From Ruegeria sp. ANG-R (GTDB lineage Bacteria; Pseudomonadota; Alphaproteobacteria; Rhodobacterales; Rhodobacteraceae), in the NCBI RefSeq assembly GCF_000813985.1, contig NZ_JWLJ01000002.1:124001-188000 (forward strand): a stretch of DNA of 64,000 bases, in the 5' to 3' direction. A program made the position numbers and the translations under genes. Positions within the stretch are counted from its first letter, which is position 1. Every line of letters begins with the position of its first letter. The notes under the pieces are model-generated. The model had not been told where the DNA came from, searched no databases, and worked only from the letters and a program-made list of their open reading frames with translations. Below, piece after piece: positions 53,033 to 62,385 of this stretch.

Positions 53033-53676
53033 CCGTCCTCAAGCTAGAAGATGTAAGTTTCGCCTATCCCGGTCACGCTCTGGTGCTGGACGGGGCCTCT
53101 TTCCGGCTTGAACCGGGACAGCGCTTGTCGATTGCGGGGCCCAATGGCGCAGGAAAATCGACCCTGTTCCGCATCGTCCTGGGCCTTCAGACCCCGACCG
53201 CCGGGCGCGTGACGATCTTTGGAAAAGAGCGGCGCGTCGAGGCAGATTTTCACGAAGTCCGCCGCAGGATCGGGTTGGTGTTTCAGGACCCCGATGATCA
53301 GTTGTTTTGCCCGACTGTGGCGGAAGACATCGCATTTGGTCCGCTCAACCTGGGGCGCAGCGTGCCGGAGGCGCTTGCCATCGTCGACAGAGTGCTGGCT
53401 GACCTGAACCTGATGCACCTGCGCGACCGAATTACGCACAAGCTCTCTGGCGGTGAAAAGCGGCTTGTGACGCTTGCTACCGTGTTGGCGATGGAACCCG
53501 AGGCGCTGCTTCTGGACGAGCCTACCAATGCGCTCGATACCAAGAACGAAGCGCGGCTTTTAGAGATTTTACAGGGTCTGCCTCAGGCAATTCTGCTGGT
53601 CAGTCACGATCCGTCGTTTCGCCAGGCACTGGCGCCGGACACACTCGAGTTGCGAGATGGAAAGCTGGTTGCTTAG
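53029..53676 (+). CDS. cbiO: Cobalt ECF transporter ATPase CbiO
   Basis: 215 aa from the ATG at 53029. Walker A GPNGAGKST, Q-loop GLVFQDPDDQLF with the CbiO-typical DPDDQ, signature LSGGEKRLVTLATVL, Walker B LLLDEPTNALD and switch His LLVSHDPS. Shorter than many CbiO proteins because the C-terminal extension is missing, but all catalytic parts are present. Energises cobalt uptake. Confidence 0.93.
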   Translation: MTVLKLEDVSFAYPGHALVLDGASFRLEPGQRLSIAGPNGAGKSTLFRIVLGLQTPTAGRVTIFGKERRVEADFHEVRRRIGLVFQDPDDQLFCPTVAEDIAFGPLNLGRSVPEALAIVDRVLADLNLMHLRDRITHKLSGGEKRLVTLATVLAMEPEALLLDEPTNALDTKNEARLLEILQGLPQAILLVSHDPSFRQALAPDTLELRDGKLVA

Positions 53677-54005
53677 AAGTGTTTTCTGCGACCTGAGAGC
53701 CACGATTGATTGATGCGGACTGAATTCTGGGCGATGGCTTACCGGCTCGGAGGTCAGTCGAGAATTGAGATCTTCACAATATATAGATGCGCAATCAATC
53801 TTCGAAAGACTGATTGCGGGGTGAAGCACGGAATCGGGTAGCTTGTAGCAAGCTATCGGTGCAAGACACTGTTCGGCGGTTTCGCTAATTTTCTTTGAGA
53901 AGTATCAATGTGAGCTTGTTCTTCAGCAACAATTTCGTGATTGCTGCATTTCGGTCTCTTTTCTGCCCATTTTTTCGTTGATACACAGACTGAGTAAAAA
54001 GTGGG
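53677..54005. other. Intergenic region, no gene seen
   Basis: About 330 bases with lower G+C between cbiO and an uncharacterised gene. No tRNA-like cloverleaf, no clear terminator and no coding potential were recognised. Confidence 0.5.
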
Positions 54006-54536
54006 ATGAGTAAAAGTGCGGGCGGACAGATGAGAACCGGTAGTAACGGTCAAATAGCGATATTTTGGAATCAGACGGAAATTGACGGGCTTGAGGCGGC
54101 ACCTCTTGCCCATTTGGCCGTTGGTCGGGCTTGGTCGTGGAGAGGACGCGGAATTCGGCTGGTTGCCGAGACCGGCCTGATTGCTCGGCAGGCTGAAACC
54201 TCCGGTGTAGCGACCGTTCTGGCTGCCAGAGCGGATTTGATCGCGACTGGTGAGATCATCAGCGACCATGCCAAAATCGAGTTTTCAAACGGCGCGCAAA
54301 CCTTTGTTGCCGAGCTTGTGCGCGTTGTCGGGGAAGCGTCCTTGGTGCTGGTGTTTGAAGATGGGTGCCCTGAACCCGGTCAGGAATTCTGGATCAGCGC
54401 AGCCGCTTCGCATATTGAGCCCAGCGAAATTGATCGGGCCGATGATGATAAGGTCGTCGCGTTTCCGGCGGCGCAGACTGGTGCAAGGTCAGTTCCTGTT
54501 GATCTTCCAAAAATTGCGGGCTGGGCCGCTGAATAG
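54006..54536 (+). CDS. Uncharacterised 176-aa protein
   Basis: I do not recognise a family. The protein has no signal peptide or membrane helix. A beta-rich middle (IRLVAETGLIARQAETSG, DHAKIEFSNGAQTFVAELVR, ASLVLVFEDGCPEPGQEFWI) ends in an acidic stretch and a Pro/Val-rich tail. Coding is supported by length and by the absence of a longer frame opposite. Start could be 54006 or the ATG at 54030. It stands alone between the cobalt operon and rpsD. Confidence 0.55.
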   Translation: MSKSAGGQMRTGSNGQIAIFWNQTEIDGLEAAPLAHLAVGRAWSWRGRGIRLVAETGLIARQAETSGVATVLAARADLIATGEIISDHAKIEFSNGAQTFVAELVRVVGEASLVLVFEDGCPEPGQEFWISAAASHIEPSEIDRADDDKVVAFPAAQTGARSVPVDLPKIAGWAAE

Positions 54537-54749
54537 CGGATATTTCTCTTAATATTCCCAAACATCAGTTGATATCCTGACGAATGGATACAGTGATGTG
54601 TTGACTCTGGCTAAAGCACGGATATAAGCGCGGCTTCATTGGTGTTGGTGGCCCCCGCGAGGGGATGCCTGTCATGGGGGAGACCTCAAGAGGACAACGC
54701 CCTTCATAGTGGCCTGCATAGGCCTCGACCTAAACGAAGGAGATCAGCC

Positions 54750-55370
54750 GTGACCAAACGCACGTCTGCCAAGTACAAAATCGACCGCCGGATGGGCGAA
54801 AACATCTGGGGTCGTCCGAAATCCCCGGTCAACCGTCGTGAATACGGCCCCGGTCAGCACGGTCAGCGCCGCAAAGGCAAACTGTCGGACTTCGGTCTGC
54901 AGCTGCGCGCTAAGCAGAAGCTGAAAGGCTACTATGGCGACCTGACCGAGAAGCAGTTCCGCCGCATCTATGCCGAAGCCGAGCGTGTCAAAGGTGATAC
55001 CGGTGAAAACCTGATCGGCCTGCTGGAGCGCCGTCTGGATGCCGTCGTCTACCGTGCCAAGTTCGTACCGACCGTGTTCGCCGCACGTCAGTTCGTGAAC
55101 CATGGTCACGTCAAAGTGAACGGCAAGCGCGTCAACATCCCGTCCTACCGCGTCAAAGAAGGTGATGTGATCGAAGTCCGCGACAAGTCCAAGCAGTTGG
55201 CTGTTGTTCTGGAAGCTGCTGCACTGGCCGAACGCGATGTTCCTGACTACATCGATGCGGACCACTCGAAAATGACCGCGACCTTCGTGCGCGCACCGGG
55301 CCTCGGCGATGTGCCTTACCCGGTTGTCATGGAACCGAATCTGGTCGTTGAATTCTACGCGAAGAACTAA
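54750..55370 (+). CDS. rpsD: 30S ribosomal protein S4
   Basis: 206 aa from a GTG start at 54750, chosen because the mature family N-terminus ([20 protein letters not shown]) begins there and AAGGAG sits 8 bases before it. Conserved features include [20 protein letters not shown] and the S4 RNA-binding domain ([40 protein letters not shown]). It binds 16S rRNA early in small-subunit assembly. A short hairpin GGCCT-GCAT-AGGCC (54711-54724) lies in its leader. A strong terminator follows, so it appears monocistronic, which marks this part of the window as chromosomal. Confidence 0.98.
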   Translation: MTKRTSAKYKIDRRMGENIWGRPKSPVNRREYGPGQHGQRRKGKLSDFGLQLRAKQKLKGYYGDLTEKQFRRIYAEAERVKGDTGENLIGLLERRLDAVVYRAKFVPTVFAARQFVNHGHVKVNGKRVNIPSYRVKEGDVIEVRDKSKQLAVVLEAAALAERDVPDYIDADHSKMTATFVRAPGLGDVPYPVVMEPNLVVEFYAKN

Positions 55371-55395
55371 TCTTCGCCATTCCGACTTTGTATTC

Positions 55396-55424
55396 AGAGC
55401 CGCACCCTCGGGTGCGGCTCTTTT
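55396..55424 (+). terminator. Intrinsic terminator after rpsD
   Basis: Perfect 12-pair stem AGAGCCGCACCC/GGGTGCGGCTCT with a two-base apex, running into TTTT, 25 bases after the rpsD stop. Confidence 0.92.
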
Positions 55425-55439
55425 CGTTTCGCCAACAGG

Positions 55440-55849
55440 ATGATGTCAGATGTTCCCGCGCTGTGGCGCGGGTTTGCGATGCCGGAATGGGCTGCACGTA
55501 TGACCACCGACCCGACCGGCGTGGTGGATTATGGTTGGTCTACGAAAAGCAGAAAGATTTGCCGGAAATCGTTCATGAAGCCAATCCCGGTTCGCGTATT
55601 AGGGGGCGGTTCGGCGATATGGCCACCGGGTTTGCGGCGGCTCGGGCGGGAGTGGGAGTGGTCAGGATGCCAATGCTGCTTGGTCGGTCACTGGCGGGGC
55701 TTGTTCGGGTGCCTTCACCGCCACCGCAGCCTTATGCGGATATCTGGATCGTTGCGCGCCCTGATGTCTGGCCCTCGGCCAGGCTCGAAGCGTTCCGCGC
55801 GATTGCGGCTCCTCATTTTCGCAAAATGCGCCCGAAGTTCATCACTTGA
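55440..55849 (+). pseudogene. Frameshifted LysR-type regulator C-terminal relic
   Basis: Two overlapping frames join into one LysR effector-domain tail. One frame gives ALWRGFAMPEWAARMTTDPTG; after a shift near 55540 the other gives GDMATGFAAARAGVGVVRMP, LARLVRVP-like GLVRVPSPPPQPYADIWIVA and RLEAFRAIAAPHFRK, which is the usual end of a LysR substrate domain. No helix-turn-helix part is present upstream, where the rpsD terminator lies. It is a truncated and frameshifted remnant, not a functional regulator. Confidence 0.7.
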
Positions 55850-56311
55850 TCAGATCGGCAGCGGGCGGCTCTCGGCGATGGCTTCCATCGCAAAGTACGA
55901 CGTGACGCTGTCCAGCTCGACCTTTTCGATCAAGCGTTGATAAACCTTGTCGTACGAGACCATGTCCTGTGTCACGACCTTGAGTTGATAATCGTAATCT
56001 CCCCCGATGCGGTGAAAGTCGACCACTTCGGGAATGGTCAGCACATGGCTGCGGAAGGCCTGTAACCACGCGGCGGAATGGTGGCGTGTACGGAGCATGA
56101 CGAAGACCACCAGGTTCAGCCCCAGTTTTTCGCGTGCGATCCGCGCTGTTGAGCCCTGCAGGACTCCTTCGTCATTCAGGGCCTTCAATCGCCGCCAGCA
56201 AGCATTTTGCGACAGGCCGACGCGATCTGCCAACTCTCGCTGAGACAATGTTGCGTCTTTCTGCAGCTCTTTCAGTAGGCGCGTGTCAATTTGATCTAAA
56301 TTTTTGTTCAT
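55850..56311 (-). CDS. Lrp/AsnC-family transcriptional regulator
   Basis: 153 aa, full length. N-terminal helix-turn-helix (QIDTRLLKELQKDATLSQRE, LADRVGLSQNACWRRLKAL) and C-terminal RAM ligand domain (PEVVDFHRIGGDYDYQLKVV). It is divergent from the class V aminotransferase gene, 103 bases away, and probably regulates it in response to an amino acid. ATG start at 56311. Confidence 0.92.
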   Translation of the reverse strand: MNKNLDQIDTRLLKELQKDATLSQRELADRVGLSQNACWRRLKALNDEGVLQGSTARIAREKLGLNLVVFVMLRTRHHSAAWLQAFRSHVLTIPEVVDFHRIGGDYDYQLKVVTQDMVSYDKVYQRLIEKVELDSVTSYFAMEAIAESRPLPI

Positions 56312-56414
56312 ATCAAATCATATGACACAATTTCTGTATTATGAAGTCATAAAAAGGGGAGGTTTTCACGGTTTATATCAATCATATTGTATCTAGCAAT
56401 ATGGAGCCCGTGTT

Positions 56415-57830
56415 ATGACCTTGTCCAACTTTCGCGCAGAAATTCAATCTGCTGCTCACGGAAACACTCTGCGTGATGGATTGATCGGTGAGGGGGTGCT
56501 CATCCCGGGTCTACACGGGGACGTGCCGCTTGTGTATGCGGATTACGTTGCCTCGGGCCGCGCGTTGCGGCAGGTCGAGGATTTCGTGGCTGCGCAAGTG
56601 TTGCCGTTTTATGCCAACAGCCACACCGAAGCCTCCTATTGCGGTTCATACATGACCCGTCTGCGCCGCGAGGCGCGGGCCGAGATCGCCCGCATAGTTG
56701 GCGCTGGGGAAGAGGACGCGGTGATCTTCACCGGGTCTGGCGCGACGGCGGGGCTCAACCGGCTGGTTAGTCTGCTGGGAGTGCAAGAGGCTAATCAGCC
56801 GGTCGTTTTGATCGGGCCGTATGAGCATCATTCGAACATCCTTCCGTGGCGCGAAAGCAAGGCGCAGGTGATCGAAATCCCCGAAGCTGCTGAGGGCGGG
56901 CCCGATATGCAGGCGCTCAGGGCGGCGCTGGTAGGGCACGCGGATTCCGATCTTGTGATTGGGTCATTCTCAGCGGCGTCAAACGTCACCGGTATCATCA
57001 CCGACCCTGATCCAGTGACGCGGATGCTGAAAGAGCATGGTGCGCTTGCGGTATGGGACTATGCGGGTGGCGGACCTTATTTGCCAATGGATATGGGGCC
57101 GGAAGATGCGCGCAAGGATGCGATCGTTGTCTCCCCGCACAAGTTTCCCGGCGGGCCGGGGGCGTCAGGTGTTCTGGTTGTCAACCAATGCCCTGTGAAG
57201 CGGACCTGCCCGAGTTGGCCTGGCGGTGGAACTGTCAGTTTTGTTTCGCCATGGCGGCACGACTACAGTGTAGATCTCGCGACACGGGAAGAGGCGGGTA
57301 CACCGAATGTGATCGGAGATATTCGCGCGGCCCTGGCATTCATCGTCAAGGATGCTGTCGGAACGGATGAAATCGCGCGGCGCGAGGCGCTTTATAACCG
57401 CATGGCGCGGGAGGGGTGGTCTGACAATCCGTATCTGACGCTGCTCGGAACTGAAAATTCGCATCGCTTACCGATTTTCTCGTTTCTTGTGCGCGACGGC
57501 GAAGGGCATCCCGTCCATCAGCAGCTGTTTACCCGGATGCTCAGCGATATCTATGGTATTCAGGCACGCGGTGGCTGTGCTTGCGCCGGACCTTATGCAC
57601 ACCGTTTGCTGGGGATCGACCGCGAGACGTCGGAAGAGTTGCACGCGGCACTATCAGCGGGTGAAGAAATGAAGAAACCCGGCTGGGTGCGCCTGAACTT
57701 CTCGTATCTCATGAGCGAGGAGACGGTTCAGTTCATCATCGACAGCGTCAATGATCTGTCCTGTCGGACCGAGGAATACGCGCCATTCTACGATGCCGAT
57801 CCTGCGACGGCCCGCTTCAAGGCGGCCTGA
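56415..57830 (+). CDS. Class V aminotransferase, cysteine-desulfurase-like
   Basis: 471 aa PLP enzyme of fold type I. LVYADYVASGRALRQVEDFV and YANSHTEASYCGSYMTRLRR form the N-terminal part; the PLP lysine lies in IVVSPHKFPGGPGASGVLV; the C-terminal part contains a Cys-rich RGGCACAGPYAHRLLG segment like that of NifS/SufS-type proteins. Longer than housekeeping IscS and not near iron-sulfur genes, so it more likely acts on a specific amino acid substrate. Divergent Lrp-type regulator supports an amino-acid-linked role. Confidence 0.85.
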   Translation: MTLSNFRAEIQSAAHGNTLRDGLIGEGVLIPGLHGDVPLVYADYVASGRALRQVEDFVAAQVLPFYANSHTEASYCGSYMTRLRREARAEIARIVGAGEEDAVIFTGSGATAGLNRLVSLLGVQEANQPVVLIGPYEHHSNILPWRESKAQVIEIPEAAEGGPDMQALRAALVGHADSDLVIGSFSAASNVTGIITDPDPVTRMLKEHGALAVWDYAGGGPYLPMDMGPEDARKDAIVVSPHKFPGGPGASGVLVVNQCPVKRTCPSWPGGGTVSFVSPWRHDYSVDLATREEAGTPNVIGDIRAALAFIVKDAVGTDEIARREALYNRMAREGWSDNPYLTLLGTENSHRLPIFSFLVRDGEGHPVHQQLFTRMLSDIYGIQARGGCACAGPYAHRLLGIDRETSEELHAALSAGEEMKKPGWVRLNFSYLMSEETVQFIIDSVNDLSCRTEEYAPFYDADPATARFKAA

Positions 57831-57894
57831 GAGAATTGCCGCTTTTCTCAATCCGTTGAGACAGGTATGAGGGGCCAAGCCAACGGAGCCCCTC

Positions 57895-58980
57895 ATGAAC
57901 CAGATCACCCCACAACCCGGCATCATGGACATCGCGCTTTATCAGGGCGGGCAGTCCCACGTCGCCGGTGTAGCGGATGTCATCAAGCTCAGCTCCAACG
58001 AAAACCCTTTTGGGCCAAGTCCCCTGACGATTGAGGCCGTGCGCGAGAGTGCCGCCAATCTGCATCGATACCCCAGCACCGATCACGCCAGCCTGCGTCG
58101 CGCGATTGCTGAACGGCACGGGCTGGATACAGACCGTATCGTCTGCGGGGTCGGGAGCGATGAAGTGCTGCAATTCGTGGCGCAGGCTTATGCCGGACTG
58201 GGGGATGAGGTCATCTATACCGAACATGGATTTTCCATGTATCCGATCATCGCGCGCATGGCCGGTGCGACCCCTGTCATGGTGGCCGAGCGTGATCGTC
58301 GGGTTGACGTGGACAACATCCTCGCCGCAGTCACCGGGCAGACCAGGATTGTCTTTGTGACCAATCCGGGCAACCCGACCTCGACCATGATCTCCGAGGC
58401 CGAACTGACCCGGTTGGCCAAAGGTCTGCCCGGTGATTGTCTGCTGGTACTGGATGGCGCCTATGCCGAATTTGTCGACGGTTTCGATGGTGGGGCAGGG
58501 TTAGTGGACCAATTCAGCAATGTCATCATGACCCGGACTTTTTCGAAGGTATATGGCCTGGGCGGTATGCGTGTCGGATGGGGCTATGCTGCAAAAGAAA
58601 TCATCGACGTGCTGAACCGCGTTCGGCAACCATTCAATCTGTCGTTGACGGCGCTGGCAGCCGCAGAAGCTGCCGTGCGGGATGAGGAGTACCTGCGATT
58701 CTGCCAGTCGGAAAACGCGCGCCTTCGCGTTTGGTTGTCCGACGAACTGGCGAAGGTTGGCGTCGCATCCGACGCTTCTTGTACCAATTTCATCCTCGCT
58801 CGCTTTGCTGACCAATCCGAGGCGGAAGCTTGTGATGAATACCTGAAAACTCAGGGTTTGATCGTCCGACGGGTTGCGGGCTACAACCTGCCAAACGCTC
58901 TGCGGATCACCGTGGGCGACGAAAACGCCTGCCACCGCGTGGTTGCAGCCATCACCGCGTTCAAAGGGGGCGCTGCATGA
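57895..58980 (+). CDS. hisC: Histidinol-phosphate aminotransferase
   Basis: 361 aa class I/II aminotransferase: [53 protein letters not shown], and PLP lysine in [19 protein letters not shown]. The DUF-free full length and the [10 protein letters not shown] start fit HisC; in roseobacters the same enzyme may also transaminate prephenate or aromatic keto acids. Its stop overlaps the TyrA-type gene (ATGA at 58977-58980), which supports a role in tyrosine/phenylalanine synthesis as well as histidine. Confidence 0.92.
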   Translation: MNQITPQPGIMDIALYQGGQSHVAGVADVIKLSSNENPFGPSPLTIEAVRESAANLHRYPSTDHASLRRAIAERHGLDTDRIVCGVGSDEVLQFVAQAYAGLGDEVIYTEHGFSMYPIIARMAGATPVMVAERDRRVDVDNILAAVTGQTRIVFVTNPGNPTSTMISEAELTRLAKGLPGDCLLVLDGAYAEFVDGFDGGAGLVDQFSNVIMTRTFSKVYGLGGMRVGWGYAAKEIIDVLNRVRQPFNLSLTALAAAEAAVRDEEYLRFCQSENARLRVWLSDELAKVGVASDASCTNFILARFADQSEAEACDEYLKTQGLIVRRVAGYNLPNALRITVGDENACHRVVAAITAFKGGAA

Positions 58981-59897
58981 GCCAGATTTACGACCGTGTG
59001 GCCCTGATCGGGTTGGGCCTGATTGCCTCGTCCATGTTCTGGGCGATCAAACGCGCCGGGCTTGCGGGCGAAGTGACAGGCTATGCCCGATCCGCAGCGA
59101 CGCGCGATACGGCGCGCCGTATCGGATTGTGTGATCGGGTTTGCGATACTGTGCAGGAAGCGGTGGAGGGCGCGGATCTGGTGGTCCTTTGCGTTCCCGT
59201 TGGTGCGATGGGGGCCGTGGCGCACGAAATGGCACCGGTCCTGAAGCCGGGTGCAACCGTGTCAGATGTCGGTTCGGTCAAGCGTCACGTGATCGAGGCC
59301 GTCTCGCCCCATATCCCCGATGATGTTCATTTCATTCCCGCTCACCCGCTGGCCGGGACCGAGCATTCGGGGCCGGAATCCGGTTTTGCCGAGCTGTTTG
59401 ACAACCGCTGGTGTCTGTTGGTTCCGGTCGATGGCTCTGACCCGGATGCCATCGCCCGTTTGCGTGCGCTGTGGGAGGGAATGGGTTCAAATGTCGATGA
59501 AATGGATGCCGATCACCACGATCTCGTATTGGCGGTGACGTCACACGCTCCGCACCTGATCGCGTATACGATGGTCGGCGTTGCGGATGATCTGCGGCGG
59601 GTGACGGATACCGAAGTCATCAAGTATTCGGCCGCGGGTTTTCGCGACTTCACCCGGATTGCGGCTTCTGATCCCACGATGTGGCGGGATGTGTTTCTGA
59701 CCAACAAAGACGCGACGCTGGAAATACTGGGCCGGTTCACGGAAGAATTGTTTGCGCTTCAACGGGCTATCCGCACTGGTGACGGCGAGCAATTGTTCGA
59801 CTATTTTACGCGCACGCGCGCGATCCGCCGAGGGATTATCGACGCGGGCCAGGACACGGATGCGCCGGACTTTGGACGGGGAAAAACATCGACATGA
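58977..59897 (+). CDS. Prephenate/arogenate dehydrogenase family (TyrA/TyrC type)
   Basis: 306 aa. NAD(P)-binding [20 protein letters not shown] at the N-terminus, and the substrate motif [20 protein letters not shown] with the conserved His residues. C-terminal helical dimerisation domain. Converts prephenate to hydroxyphenylpyruvate or arogenate to tyrosine by oxidative decarboxylation. Overlaps hisC and the extensin-like gene by four bases each, so the three are translated together. Confidence 0.92.
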   Translation: MSQIYDRVALIGLGLIASSMFWAIKRAGLAGEVTGYARSAATRDTARRIGLCDRVCDTVQEAVEGADLVVLCVPVGAMGAVAHEMAPVLKPGATVSDVGSVKRHVIEAVSPHIPDDVHFIPAHPLAGTEHSGPESGFAELFDNRWCLLVPVDGSDPDAIARLRALWEGMGSNVDEMDADHHDLVLAVTSHAPHLIAYTMVGVADDLRRVTDTEVIKYSAAGFRDFTRIAASDPTMWRDVFLTNKDATLEILGRFTEELFALQRAIRTGDGEQLFDYFTRTRAIRRGIIDAGQDTDAPDFGRGKTST

Positions 59898-60715
59898 GAG
59901 GGCTCAGGTGCTGCTTTTGGATAGGCTTTGCGGTTGTTATGGCAACGGCGGCAAGCGCGGCGGCGCCTGAATCCTCGCTCGTGCCAATGACACGGCCGGG
60001 AAACACCGAGCCGGTCTCGGTGATGGTTAGTCCGAAGATACGCCCCGTCGTGCGGCCCGCGTCACCGCAAGTGACGGCTGCTGCAGCCCGACCGACCGAA
60101 TTGTCGTTTCTGGGGCCTGAGAATTCGATCAGACCGTTTTTGCGCCCTGAAGAACTGGAGCGGCAGATCTTTTTCAAGAAACGCAAGCTGCGTAAAACAT
60201 CGGTTTGTGGAGACATCGCCATTCAGGGCAAAGCTGTCGGGCGTGTGAAAGGCAAGATCAAAGCCTGTGGGGTCAAGGACGCAGTGCAAATCACTTCGGT
60301 ATCGGGTGTCAAACTCAGCCGTCCTTCGACCATGGATTGCGGCACCGCGCAGGCGCTCAACAAATGGGTCGATAAAACTGTCAAGCCCACGTTCAAGCGG
60401 CGTGGCCCGGTGGTCGAACTGCAGGTTGCCGCACATTACGCATGTCGCACGCGGAACAATCGCAAAGGCGCGCGGATATCAGAGCATGGCAAGGGCCGCG
60501 CCATCGACATTTCTGGCTTCAAGATGGCCGATGGTGAGGTGGTGACGGTTCTGAATGGCTGGCGCAAAAACCCGTCGAAGAAGCAGCTGACCAAGGTCTG
60601 GCGCGGCGCGTGCGGGCCTTTTGGCACGGTGCTGGGGCCGAACTCAGATCGGTATCATCGGGACCATTTCCATCTGGACACAGCGCGCTATCGCAGTGGA
60701 GCGTATTGCCGCTAG
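59894..60715 (+). CDS. Extensin-like family protein
   Basis: 273 aa. Signal peptide (FGIGFAVVMATAASA-like hydrophobic stretch, residues about 5-22). The C-terminal extensin-like domain (about 95-273) has paired Cys residues, ISEHGKGRAIDISGF with a His/Asp pair, and YHRDHFHLDTARYR, a pattern resembling zinc-dependent D,D-peptidases of the LAS group. Probably a periplasmic peptidoglycan-modifying enzyme; that activity is inferred from the fold. Its stop codon TAG lies in CTAG shared with the stop of the convergent DUF2125 gene. Confidence 0.85.
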   Translation: MRGLRCCFWIGFAVVMATAASAAAPESSLVPMTRPGNTEPVSVMVSPKIRPVVRPASPQVTAAAARPTELSFLGPENSIRPFLRPEELERQIFFKKRKLRKTSVCGDIAIQGKAVGRVKGKIKACGVKDAVQITSVSGVKLSRPSTMDCGTAQALNKWVDKTVKPTFKRRGPVVELQVAAHYACRTRNNRKGARISEHGKGRAIDISGFKMADGEVVTVLNGWRKNPSKKQLTKVWRGACGPFGTVLGPNSDRYHRDHFHLDTARYRSGAYCR

Positions 60716-61713
60716 CGCAGCACCAATCGCGGCGCAGGCCCAAGCGGCAATGGTCCCAAGGCGACAAAGCCATCGCGAAAATTCAGTTGTAGATCCAGTG
60801 CGTTCGGATTGCCGCCCAAACCGGCCATGAACCCCAACGCGCGGGTCACAGGATCGACCGCCTGATCGGGCAGCGCTCCTGCGGCGTTTGCCATGGCGAT
60901 CATGTCGCGCCAGTTTTCAGCTTTCATCGAGATTTCACCCGTCGGGATGCCCTGTTCGTCAACATCCAGCGAGCCGGTGGCGAACAGACGCAGCTCACCC
61001 CATTTCACTTCAGCCAAACGCAGATCAATCGCGACAGGCTGAGGGCGGCGCTGTTCCAACGCGGTACGATCCCACGGTTTGTCGAAAGTGACGAACATGT
61101 TCATTTCCAGCGTCTCGAACGATTGCGGCAGGGTCGACGCCGAGCGCATCAGGCGCCGCAGGTCGTCTCCGGGTGTAAAGCCATCGATCTTCGCTGCAAT
61201 ACCGTAGCTGTCGGGCGCACCGGACTGCTCCATCACCATGCTCAACGTCTGGCCCCCGGCCTGCGGGTCGCCTTCGGTGGTCAACAACCATCGCTTGGAC
61301 GTCAGCGCCATTTTCTCAAGCACCAAGGCGACGCCGGGTTGCAGGTGCAGTTCGGCCTGCAATTCTTCCGCCTGAACCGTCGTGGTCTGGTCGAAGTAAG
61401 ACAGACGCTGCGGCGTGCTGGCAAAGCGCAGCATCTGGCGACCGGGCCAGATCGCGGGGCTTTGGAATTCGATCCAGTCCGCGCTCCACGCGGTTCCATT
61501 CACCGGATCGGCCAGAGCCGGGTTGTTCAGGCGCGTGGTGTGCTGAAACGGATACCCGGCTGTTGTTGCATCCGAGAAATCAGCCTGCCAGCCCAGTTCC
61601 TGCTGCCGGTCGAACCAGCCGGTCAGAGCGTTTCGCAGCCCGTACCCGGCGACAAACCAGTAGGCGCTCCACGCAAGGGCGACAAATACAAAAACGCGTA
61701 TCAGACGGCGCAT
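60712..61713 (-). CDS. DUF2125 family membrane-anchored protein
   Basis: 333 aa. One N-terminal membrane helix (IRVFVFVALAWSAYWFVAGY) and a periplasmic beta-rich region (TAGYPFQHTTRLNNPALADP, GLGGNPNALDLQLNFRDGFV) as in DUF2125 proteins of alphaproteobacteria. Function unknown; the fold resembles AsmA-like or lipid-handling periplasmic proteins. Convergent with the extensin-like gene and divergent from the ChaC-type gene. Confidence 0.82.
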   Translation of the reverse strand: MRRLIRVFVFVALAWSAYWFVAGYGLRNALTGWFDRQQELGWQADFSDATTAGYPFQHTTRLNNPALADPVNGTAWSADWIEFQSPAIWPGRQMLRFASTPQRLSYFDQTTTVQAEELQAELHLQPGVALVLEKMALTSKRWLLTTEGDPQAGGQTLSMVMEQSGAPDSYGIAAKIDGFTPGDDLRRLMRSASTLPQSFETLEMNMFVTFDKPWDRTALEQRRPQPVAIDLRLAEVKWGELRLFATGSLDVDEQGIPTGEISMKAENWRDMIAMANAAGALPDQAVDPVTRALGFMAGLGGNPNALDLQLNFRDGFVALGPLPLGPAPRLVLR

Positions 61714-61780
61714 GATGAATGGCCCTTTTTCCTGCCTCGGATTTGATGTTTATAGGGCCAAACGGGCAAGGACCAGTACA

Positions 61781-62311
61781 ATGACGATGTGGGTTTTCGG
61801 TTATGGATCGCTGCTGTGGAATCCGGGCTTTCCTGTGGCTCGTAGCGAACGCGCCACGCTGCATGGATATGCGCGGTCGTTCTGTATGCGCTCAATCCAT
61901 CATCGCGGCACCGAGGAAGACCCCGGCCTCGTTCTGGCGCTGGACGAGCAGCCAGACGCGCGCTGCACTGGATTGGCTTTGGCCGTCGAGGCCGGGCACG
62001 AAGAGCGCACGCTGGCCGAACTGCGTGAACGCGAACTGATTTCATCAGCCTATCTGGAGCGGATGCTGGATGTACATCTGGACTGTGGGCAGATTGTGAA
62101 CGCGGTGACCTACGTCATCGATGCGCATCACGTTCAGTATTGCGGCGGCCTGCCTTTGGAAGAACAGGCCCGGATCATCGCTCATGCGGTCGGCGGACGT
62201 GGACCGAATACCGAGTACCTCTACAATACAGCCTCGCATCTCACCGAGATCGGGCTGCACGATCCCGATCTTGAGTGGTTGTCGCAACGGGTGCGGACAA
62301 TCAGCGCATAA
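61781..62311 (+). CDS. Gamma-glutamylcyclotransferase, ChaC type
   Basis: 176 aa from the ATG at 61781 (CAAGGA upstream); a longer frame from 61712 overlaps the divergent gene and is not used. WVFGYGSLLWNPGFPVA is the family's nucleotide-loop-like substrate motif and the catalytic Glu lies in LRERELISSAY. Cleaves gamma-glutamyl bonds of glutathione or related peptides with formation of 5-oxoproline. Confidence 0.9.
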   Translation: MTMWVFGYGSLLWNPGFPVARSERATLHGYARSFCMRSIHHRGTEEDPGLVLALDEQPDARCTGLALAVEAGHEERTLAELRERELISSAYLERMLDVHLDCGQIVNAVTYVIDAHHVQYCGGLPLEEQARIIAHAVGGRGPNTEYLYNTASHLTEIGLHDPDLEWLSQRVRTISA

Positions 62312-62385
62312 ACTCTTGGCGTCATAGGGCGAACTTCGATAGGTTCAGCCCAGAAGAAGAGCAGACAATACCGGGAGCCACGCGC

